A stretch of DNA of 64,000 nucleotides from Mastacembelus armatus (lineage: Eukaryota; Chordata; Actinopteri; Synbranchiformes; Mastacembelidae). The notes below the pieces were generated by a model. It saw nothing but the letters and a program-made list of their open reading frames with translations. It ran no database searches and was not told the DNA's origin. The stretch covers positions 27,431,669 to 27,495,668 of the forward strand of contig NC_046637.1 in the NCBI RefSeq assembly GCF_900324485.2. The letters run 5' to 3'. This document shows positions 50,991 through 64,000 of this stretch, piece by piece. Position 1 is the stretch's first letter, and each line of letters starts with the position of its first letter. The position numbers and the translations under genes were made by a program.

Positions 50991-52109
50991 TCTGTTGAGT
51001 GTTTTATGTCTGCAGCTTGAGCAGAGAGACCTGGAGGCAGATATCAGGCTGGAGACAGACTGTACCTGTGAAGAGCAGAGGCTGAGTTTTCTAATTGTCC
51101 CATTGACCTTTCGGTGGTCTTTGCCCTCCACACTCCACCAATGACATGTCGCAGACAGAAAAGGCTGTTTGGTAATTATTGAACCCTCTGGAAGTTTTAT
51201 TTGGCACATGCTTCAGCAGGCAAACATTGCCACAGACCTTTGACCCCTGATGCTTAGACATGTTACTCATGTTAAAAAAAAGTAGATGTCAGAACCTTTG
51301 GACAGGTTAACAACTATTATGTAGAAAACAAAACCTTTGGCATAAAAAAATATTAATCCTGAAAATAATTACAATCTTCTCAGTTTTTGTTGATCTGTTT
51401 TTCAACGCCAACGTTTTTTTCTTCAGTTTCAGATTTCTCTCTCATAGGGGAGGGTCTGGGGCTGATCTAAGGGGTGTGGTTACTACATGTTCTGCATATC
51501 ATTTCTATATTAAGGGACATCTAGGGGAAAAGATCAAACCTCAGCTCTATTCTGACTATGCTGTAAACACGGTCAAACAGAGTTTCTCCTAGTAAGAATC
51601 TTATTGTAGATGTCTTCATTACCATTCTGAGCAGTGAAAATACACATTTGACATGACAAATGTCATTATGCACATTAGTCTGTCTCTACCCCGTTTCTTC
51701 CACACAGAATTGGAAAATGTTTACCCTCCACCTTACGTTAGTAGAACTGAAACACTTCTGAATGGGGCCTATTGTGTATGGTGGAAATATAATTGTTGTT
51801 CTCAGTGAGAACAGTTTGCTCCAACCTTGACAGACTCTCATGCTGTACTGAGGTGCTGTGTGACTGTTACTGCTTGCAAGTAAAACCTCTATGTAATCTC
51901 ACCGAAGTTCGTCCTCTGAGTCTGTTTGTTAAAAGAATTTACCTAACAGCGTTCAATTAGCCTAATGTTGTATTGGTTTAGGAAGAGGTCCACTATAGAA
52001 AATACACAGCAGCAGTCACATGAGGAGCAGGTTCATACGGACCCTGAGCATTAACTTTGAGTGTTGAGGCTGCTGCATATTTTGTGTCCGCACATTTATG
52101 AGACCCTGT

Positions 52110-52110
<1 letters not shown>

Positions 52111-52170
<60 letters not shown>
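52111..52170. repeat. (CAG)20 trinucleotide tract
   Basis: Twenty uninterrupted CAG units on the plus strand (CTG on the minus), followed by CAC. It lies about 1.1 kb upstream of the uroc1 start codon and outside any recognised exon. Confidence 0.95.
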
Positions 52171-52172
<2 letters not shown>

Positions 52173-52939
52173 CCAGGAGCATAATCTAGTAAAACAAACT
52201 CAAACCAGCTCTGTTCTGTGTGGAAAACAAAAACCCAACAGGACACGACAGACTGACCTGTGAATGTGGAGCTAAAGCTGAAAGCTGGAAGCCATGGATT
52301 ATTGGAGGTCATGAAGAGCTGCTGGACTGGACAGAGGTCTGGAGCCAGATGTCTCTCCTGTGCTGCTGAACATGCAGTAATCACACTGTTCTCAGCTCCA
52401 CCTGTTGGAGCCCTCCCCTTCACGCCAAGACAGTGACAGGAAAACAAAAAACAAAAAAAAAAACACCTTTGGCATTGAAAAATTTTACATAAACAAACAC
52501 TGGGAACATTGTAATCATTGTCAGCATTACTACTTTTTTTTGTTAGTTCCAATTTCCTTTTCAGTGCCAAGTGTTATTTTTCACTGCCGAAGTTTAACTG
52601 TCACTGTTCTCAGCCTCAAAACATCTAATGACAGGGATCATTTACATTTTTACAAGTATTTTTAATCAGAAATTGATTTTTTTGGAGAATTTGCTTTTTG
52701 TAAGCTTACAGTCCTTATATTTGCACCGAAGGAGGGCACAGAGAAAATAAAGTGGTTAGTTGCAGCCGTAAAACTAATACACCTCTTTATGAAACACTGA
52801 TCTTCACAGCACAAACATCAGACCCACATGGAGAACATGATATAAGAAGCCTCCATTTTGTGGGCTCAAGGTTTCCTGTGCGATCGTTGCTGATTCAATT
52901 CGACACAGAATCTGACGTGCAGAATTGTACGGTCTGTGA

Positions 52940-53207
52940 CAAGGGTACCAGCCCACGTTCTTCAAGGGCCACTGCCCTACTTGTTTTCTGACTATCCCTG
53001 CTGACTAACTTGGTCAGGTGTGTTCAAGAAAATAAAAGACACATTTTCAGATGAGGGTGGAGTGGGGAAGAAAAATGCATTGGGTATCTTCCAGCTTCTG
53101 ATTTGACTGAACACACCTAATCCAGGTAATCCACAGTTGGTAGGGCAGGGATAGTTGGAGAACAAACAGGGCAGCGTTCCTCAAAGAACGTAGATTAACC
53201 ACCACCG
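52940..53207. mobile_element. hAT-type MITE, second copy of the 18265 family
   Basis: Inverted ends of about 85-100 bases: the left end has CTTCAAGGGCCACTGCCCTA and ACTATCCCTGCTGAC; the right end has GGCAGGGATAGTTGGAG and GGGCAGCGTTCCTCAAAG. The centre shares the TTTCAGATGAGGGTGGAGTG core with the element at 18265. The outer ends are worn and no clear target duplication is left. Confidence 0.7.
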
Positions 53208-53294
53208 TACTAAAGTCACATCATAGTCCTAGAACACAGAAAAGATGTATGAACAATGGGGTCTCAGGAAAAAAAACAAGTAGGTCTCATGCAT

Positions 53295-53300
53295 TTTATT
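53295..53300 (-). terminator. chchd4: Candidate poly(A) signal of chchd4
   Basis: TTTATT reads AATAAA on the minus strand, about 1.3 kb past the chchd4 stop. If used, 53290-54611 is a long 3' UTR. I saw no nearer clear signal, but a weaker one could exist. Confidence 0.4.
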
Positions 53301-54611
53301 ATCAAGTCTCTTCAAGTCACTTCTGTCAGTGTTACACACAAATGGTTCAGTTGAGTTCAGCTGAGGTAAAAGGTTCACGTCTGGTTATAAATTAGCAGTA
53401 GAAACAGACCTACAGTAGAAACAATACTCAAGACACACTAGTACATTCCAATGTGTCTTCACTGCTCTGTAAATGATTCAGTAACAATACCAATATAAAC
53501 TTTGCATGATGCATATTGTGTACGTGAAGTGTCATGCATCATATGAAAACTGTACAGCAGTAAGAAAATACAAATGTAAAATATGTAAAGTATGTTGTAC
53601 TGTAATCTTACAGTTTTAGAACAGCGTGAGCAAGTAACCCCATCTCTTCAGAAAATAAAAATAACACACACTATCATCACTGTGGATACTCCTCTGCTTG
53701 GTCCTCTAAAGCTTTCCACTGAATTAAAAGAGAACGTCAGAACGTTATTCTTTAATAACATTCTGACCAAATACAAAGACAGAACTACGGTCAACTCCAA
53801 TTTTGAGCTTTCAGTCATATTTCAGTGTTGACATATTACTTTTACTAAAGTGAGCACATTATCATATATAAATATGACTAAAATCCAACTGAAATTATAT
53901 TAAATTATATTATATTATAAGGCACCAGCATAACAAGATCCAATTAAATCACCTCATTATATCACATTGACCCTGTTTAAGTCCAGGTCACTCACTTGTT
54001 TAGTTTGGCTTTTAACACCTTGTAGCACAGTGACACTTTCAGATTTCTTCTTCTTTGGTTCATTTTCTAACTCTAGGTTTGATGTAATTGTTAATTATTA
54101 TTCTCATGTTTTCTTCTTTAAATGTGAAGCACTTTGGTCTCCTTTTGGTTGTTGTGAAGTGCTATAAAAATAAAGTTTGATTGGTTGATATTTGCATATA
54201 GCAGTAGCAACCACTGACGTCAGCTTTCCTGCAGTGTCTGTCTAACTTACAAATGTGAACACTTCATCTCCACTCCAGCTTGTTGACTGACTGACCAAAC
54301 AAAAACACTCACCAGGGAAAAGGTCACTGCCAAGTAGCTAATTAAGCTGATCCACTGCAGCACTCCAAACAGCATGTAACTGTATCTGCAAATATCACTT
54401 CAATCTGCTGGTGCCTACTCTTCACTACCACATCAAACGAAACACTGTCCGCTTGTACAGTAAGCTACGGCACCGTTTTAAAACTATCTATTCATAATTC
54501 ATGGGAAAAAAATCACACTGGCATTATTTTTGACCACAAAAAGGAATGACTGCAGGTGATTTCAAATGGACTTTAAAGCTCTGTGGCTCACGTTGCCTCC
54601 AAGGCTTATTG

Positions 54612-56326
54612 TTAGCTTTCCACTGAGCTCTCTGTCTTGGCTTGTGTGGAATTAGAGTCTTGCTCAGTGGCAGATGTGAAGTGTGAACCTGATGTTTCTG
54701 CAGATGCAGAGTCTTGTGAGGTCTGGTCTGTTTCTGAGGATTCTTCTCGCAGCACCTTGTCATCATCTTGTGGGTAGAGCTCTGGGTAACGCTGCATACA
54801 CTCCTGCATGGTCCTGAACTGCTCCATGCAGTCAGAGCCCTTCACCTCCTCTTTACTGTAGTGGAAACAGGAGAAGGCATCCTTAAATTCAGTCCCACAG
54901 GGACCACTGGCCATCCCACCAAGACAAGGGCAATTCCAGTTGATCTCTCCACTGGGAAGAATCAGTCCTAGGATGAGAGAGGCTGTTTAAGAGGAATACT
55001 AAACTTGGGGTTTTAGAAACCCCAGCAGATCTACAACATAGCCAGAGCACTGATCCCTTTTGGCAGTTTTAAGTGTTCTCACCATGCTCCTCATATGGGT
55101 CATTAGGATCTTCCTCTACAAGCTCAGCATTGCTGGGTGTTGCATGATCCTCTTTGGTGACAAAGATGATTCGGTCTTTACCTGTAAAATAACAAAAGGA
55201 CAACACAAACAAACCATCAGGGACAAAAACAACTGCACAAGTCCCTACTTTATTAGAGTACATCTGTGTGCATATTGTGGCCCACATCTCAATGCATTTT
55301 ATACCCTGCACTTGTTCAATGAACATGTATGAATGACATTTAGGGATGAAATTAGTTTATTGATTGGTCAACTGACAGAAATGAACAGTAACTATTATAA
55401 TTAACCATTTGAATGATTTAACCAAACACTTACTCAAAGGTGAGAAATTACTGGTTTTCTTATTTCTTATTTTATCACTGATGTCCCATAGTTCAAATCC
55501 TGCTTGACCATGAGACCTTTCTGTGTGACCACTGTATGTTCTCTGTGTCGGAGTCCTCTGGCTTCCTCTCACAGTCCAAAGACTGTTTGGGGTTAAACTG
55601 GTGACTCTAAATTGCCTGTAGGTGTGAATTTCAGTGTGAGACTTGTCTGCCTGTATGGATCAGCCCTGTAATAGACAGACTGCATCCCACCTTTCGCCCA
55701 ATTTAAGCTGAGATTGGCTCCAGCGCCCCTGGATGCACCAGGATAAGCGATGGATGATGGATGAGCAGAGGCACATTATGCCTGCAGAGGACTGGTGAAT
55801 CTGTTAGTGTGACAATGACCAGCTCGGCTCAGATACTGCATTTAACAATAAATACTAAATGTAAAGGCGGTCATTCTGCAGAGAATGACCAAACTTACTG
55901 TTGGATTATTACTGCAGAAAGTTTAATGCAGCATGAGTATGTCAAAACTGTGGAGCACATGGTCAAAAGGACTGAGACACCTTCCACCACTGCACCAGAA
56001 ACCAGCACAATCAAGATGTTTCAAAATAAAATAAAATAAAAAAAGAAACCATTGAATGACTGCACTCAAATTGAATTTCTATTAAACGGCGGGTCACCGT
56101 CATCATTACAACACGCCATAACACTCTGTCTAATCTGTAATAATCTCAATAATAATAATAGTCTGTACTAATCTATCTATGTCAAGGTTAAACCCTGAGC
56201 TGATAAACCTGGTCACTCATCATGTAACACACTTTGATAGGTCTCTCCGTTTAGTCCTATAACAAACCTCAGCGTTAGCTTAGCTGCAAAGTTAGCTTGC
56301 TTACCCTCCTCTCTGACCGAGCTCAT
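54612..56326 (-). CDS. chchd4: Mitochondrial intermembrane-space import receptor Mia40
   Basis: Three exons, 56326-56305, 55181-55083 and 54967-54612, join in phase to give 158 aa. CHCHD4/Mia40 is the oxidoreductase that imports and oxidises cysteine-rich proteins in the mitochondrial intermembrane space, working with the ALR/Erv1 oxidase. The redox site CPC is present in [10 protein letters not shown]. The CHCH fold shows both twin CX9C motifs: [11 protein letters not shown] and [11 protein letters not shown]. The N-terminus [20 protein letters not shown] matches the family. The last 40 residues are a low-complexity Ser/Thr/Glu tail, variable in the family. The start ATG lies in a 22-base coding exon. 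Confidence 0.97.
55485..55768 (+). repeat. SINE-like dispersed repeat, older copy F, in chchd4 intron 1
   Basis: Plus-strand copy, diverged, with AGTTCAAATCCTGCTTGACC (B-box-like head), CTCACAGTCCAAAGACTG, GGTGACTCTAAATTGCCTGT and the ATGGATGATGGATGA tail. It lies antisense inside the first chchd4 intron. Confidence 0.75.
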
Positions 56327-56889
56327 TTCTTCACGCTGGAAAAGCCCAAATTTCCTCTTTTTGATTTGTTTCAACAGCTGACCCAGCACCGAGGACAGAG
56401 ACTCTTACTGACACGCAGCACTCCAGCTCCAGAAAGTCAGTTTAGTCCGATGTCAGACATGTTTTTTTTCCCCTCATGTTTACCCTGCCGGAGCGGAGTC
56501 TTCTTCTACTATCCTGTTCTTTTCTATTTCCGGCGGCGTAGACACTTTGCCGCCCCCTACAGTTCAAAACATTTTTTACACGTTTTAAAAATAATTTTAA
56601 GAGGCTATTTTGCTGTAACACACTGATGACATTGTTTGGCATTTTTAGTTTTATTTCTGGTATTTTTAGGGCTTGTAATTAACGGCTTCATTATTGATTC
56701 ATAGATGAACCAATCCTCCTTTTACACATTTTTCCAATTAAAAGTCTCACTGTCAAATAGGCCAAAATTTTATCAGTGTTCTTTCAATAAGTACAAACTT
56801 AATAAGCACAAAAAGTTCCCACGAACACACCTGAAGGAGACACTCCACAGGAAAACCAGTGAAATGTTGAAGCCTTTTCCACAAAAGCT

Positions 56890-56895
56890 TTTATT
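56890..56895 (-). terminator. sec61a1: Candidate poly(A) signal of sec61a1
   Basis: TTTATT reads AATAAA on the minus strand, about 920 bases past the sec61a1 stop and about 560 bases before the chchd4 start, with no other gene between. Confidence 0.55.
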
Positions 56896-57813
56896 GACAA
56901 TGTTCTTTTTGTTTGTTCTGAAATGTGTTTTTATGTATTCAAAAACGTTATGTTACACTTGCGACAAATTCAAAAGATATTCAATGAATGGCCTATTTAC
57001 AGAGAAAAAAAATCATTTGTCAGGTCTGAAAAAGTGATTAAAGAAAGTGTGCTTAGAGCAGACAATTAAGAACAAAACAATCTTAGAAAGGCAAGAAATG
57101 TGATTGCGACATGTGAGTTAATACTGCAGCTCCCTGGGAATGCCTTATATTAAAAGAGAGGATACTTGTTTTGTTTTTTTTTTTAAATTGTTCATCAGAT
57201 AACTTCACAAAAATAAAATGAAGTGACTTTAACAGGTGGAACCCAATGTGAGCTCCACATCCTCTTCTTAGAAGACCCTGTTCAAATAAAACCTATAACA
57301 CAGGGTGGGGAAAAAAAAACATCAGGAAAATATACAGTACTTGACTCAGTGTCTCACAGTTCAGCTTCTGGTCCACATCACCTGATTGGCAGGTTAACAA
57401 AAAATAAAGTTGAAAGTAAAAGTACAAACTAAGATAATACCAAACAATGGCTGAGTGCTTGTATGCACACAGCAGGCAACTGTCCACCATCTTCCAAGTT
57501 GAGTATGGCTGCATACTGAAAGGCTCTATCCTCGGTCTGGAAAAGGACCGTACTCCTGCAGGTCTTACACACAGAAATCCTTTCAATGCATCTTAGGGAG
57601 TCAAATCTGATCAAGCACAATAGAAATGTCTTTGTGTTACTCTGGAAGATATGTGGAGTGACTGACAAGCTGTGTAGTCCTACTACCCCACAAGGTCCCA
57701 ATTCAGGTGAGAGTCCTGAAGCATGATGCGGGGCGTTTCACATGGATGTAAAATAAATGCAAGGTTTGTGATCCTAATAAAATCTGGTAGAAGGTGGGAG
57801 GAGATTGGCTTTT

Positions 57814-62407
<4,594 letters not shown>

Positions 62408-62520
62408 GATGTCCCAGCAGCCAGTCTGTGCGCCCCTTCCGTGCGTAAATCTCACCAGCAGCCTCACTACTGAGCCGCGGGAGGAGGAAGGAGGAGACAC
62501 CGGAGAGACACGTCACCGCC
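62408..62520 (-). promoter_or_regulatory. sec61a1: sec61a1 promoter region
   Basis: GC-rich DNA directly upstream of the start codon with CpG-dense stretches (CTGAGCCGCGGGAGGAGG), fitting a housekeeping promoter. The start point is not determinable by eye. Confidence 0.45.
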
Positions 62521-62564
62521 ACGGGCCCGGTTAAAGAAACGCCCTGAAACCACTCACTGCTCAG

Positions 62565-62622
62565 TACTACTACGATTACTACTACGATTACTACTACGAT
62601 TACTACTACGATTACTACTACT
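62565..62622. repeat. 12-bp minisatellite next to sec61a1
   Basis: About 4.8 tandem copies of the unit ACTACTACGATT, nearly perfect, starting about 160 bases upstream of the sec61a1 start codon. Confidence 0.9.
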
Positions 62623-62902
62623 TGTGCAGCAAAGGTACTCACACCCATGTGTGGCCCCTTCCAGGTGTGAATGGGCTCCTAGGGCGCATAAACATGTTGG
62701 GCCCCTGTTGACAGACTGGACTCTACATGAGTCTCTGCTGTGTATTTTAAATATCAATATAAATAGTCAATATATTATTAAAGGAAATGATCGTTTTGAT
62801 GGTGAGAATGATGGAATAATATACAACCTCATCCATGGTGACGATACAACAATTGATACAACATAATAATCAATATTTTACAACAAATGAGTTTAATATA
62901 AC

Positions 62903-63149
62903 TGGTGACCTGTCCAGGGTGTACCCCCAAAGAGAGCTGGGATAGGCTCCAGCAGATCCCTGTGGATGGAGCTCAATTAAAACATATTATATATATATAT
63001 ATTAATGCACTGGTAATAATAATAATAATAATCCATCTATCCATCCATCATCTAGACCCCCTTAGTCCTAACCAGGGTCCCAGGGATCTGCTGGAGCCTA
63101 TCCCAGCTCTCTCTGGGTGAAAGGCAGGGGTCCACCCTGGACAGGTATA
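62903..63149. repeat. Inverted pair of SINE-like tail fragments
   Basis: Fragment D (about 62903-62964, plus strand) and fragment C (about 63033-63149, minus strand) are tails of the same dispersed repeat as copies A and B, in opposite orientation. They are separated by an AT-rich spacer with (TA)n and (AAT)n runs. Both carry the GGATAGGCTCCAGCAGATCC block or its complement. Confidence 0.8.
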
Positions 63150-64000
63150 ATAATTAATTAAAATGTGAATTAAACTTAACATTGAAGAGTTTATGATGCG
63201 TAATGAATACTTTGAATTTTTGATACCTTCAGTTTGTTTTGAAATTACTTTACCTTTTTCTTAAGTAGCTTAAATTAACTTAAAAGTGAGGGCAGAGTTT
63301 TATTTCTTCTCATGATTTCTTTTATCACTTCTGAAATATTCAGCCATCACTTTAAGAAACCAGTCTTTCATGGGTAAGTTTTGTTTCTGACCAGCAGATA
63401 TTTGCTTTTCCAATATTCTTCCTAGTAGTAATACACGCATTTCTCCACCAGAGGGCAGCCGTAGCCTGAACACTATGTAGTTCAGGAAGGACACAGGACA
63501 ATCAAGGAGATTGACAAAATTATATGAAACGATGCACAATTTCATGACATGTCATAAAATAGTCCTGCAATAAATCGTTCAGGTGTAAAAATGTTAATGT
63601 TCAGTTTTTGTTTTTGAAAAGATACTGATGCCAAATAACTGCAACAGCCCCAGGTCACAGTGGTAAATGTCTTAAACTTGCAGCATTAATCATAAAGAAT
63701 CTCAACAGACTGTATGTTAAAAAAGCTTGACTGAAAGTGATGCAATAGTTTAGACATGAACTTGAAATGCATTGTTTGTAATCAAGCTACATTCCTACTG
63801 ACCACAATAGAAGAACGAAACAGCACATTAAAACATAGTTGTTCAGCTATGACGTGAAATCAATTACCACGGATGATGAATCCATCATCATCATCAAGTC
63901 ATTATTTATCGACTTTGTCTTTCTTTCTTTGACAGTAGGAGGTCATAAAAGGTTGGTGAATCATTTGACACATGGTTGAAAGAGAACAAAACACAGCACA
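63150..64000. other. Intergenic DNA at the right edge
   Basis: AT-rich, no exon chain, no repeat family recognised. The 81-codon open frame at 63300-63545 matches nothing. Confidence 0.5.

Larger units (their letters stand above)
50991..53290. other. Intergenic stretch between uroc1 and chchd4
   Basis: This holds the uroc1 promoter region, a (CAG)20 tract and an hAT-type MITE, listed separately. The 184-codon open frame at 52016-52570 on the minus strand is carried by the triplet tract (polyalanine) and matches no family. Confidence 0.5.

Noticed and set aside
52016-52570. 184-codon open frame with a polyalanine run on the minus strand
   Set aside because: Its length is created by the (CAG)20 tract; the rest matches no family and lacks splice or promoter support.

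Overview
This window is nuclear DNA from a ray-finned fish, most likely a percomorph teleost. The genes have many short exons with GT-AG introns, and the proteins are vertebrate orthologues. The intergenic DNA holds teleost-type SINE-like repeats, hAT-type MITEs, a decayed LINE and many long (CA)n tracts. Nothing prokaryotic and no CRISPR array was seen. Calls rest on reading exons, splice sites and protein motifs by eye; no database search was run.

Layout. 1-3,900: no confirmed gene. 4,373-7,062 (-): a secreted fibrinogen-domain (angiopoietin-like) protein in six exons. 13,662-15,569 (+, with a 5' untranslated exon near 9,700-9,988): rab7a. 17,235-18,225: remnant of a non-LTR retrotransposon, followed by an hAT MITE. 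18,997-21,427 (+): arpc4. 22,757-29,458 (-): pfkfb4, tail-to-tail with arpc4. 29,500-36,170: repeat-bearing intergenic DNA with a GC-rich island at 34,500-34,880 that may hold an upstream pfkfb4 promoter and exon. 36,400-39,063 (-): a WASP-like gene with a WH1 domain and an autoinhibitory helix but no visible CRIB motif, polyproline tract or VCA region. 40,356-44,368 (-): mapkapk3. 45,795-50,990 (-): uroc1. 54,612-56,326 (-): chchd4. 57,814-62,407 (-): sec61a1.

Several coding sequences were assembled exon by exon with consistent phase. They give the expected family lengths: Rab7a 207 aa, Arpc4 168 aa, Pfkfb4 474 aa, Mapkapk3 419 aa, Chchd4 158 aa, and the fibrinogen-domain protein 415 aa.

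The genes are not an operon and have unrelated housekeeping or metabolic roles: late endosome traffic, actin branching, fructose-2,6-bisphosphate control, p38 signalling, histidine breakdown, mitochondrial disulfide relay and ER translocation. From memory, the human orthologues of the named genes lie on chromosome 3, so the window looks like a shuffled piece of an ancient vertebrate linkage group. The most unusual item is the reduced WASP-like gene. Next are the possible upstream pfkfb4 exon with matching splice phase, the inverted repeat in the last pfkfb4 intron, and two 5' splice sites that sit directly on (GT)n microsatellites.
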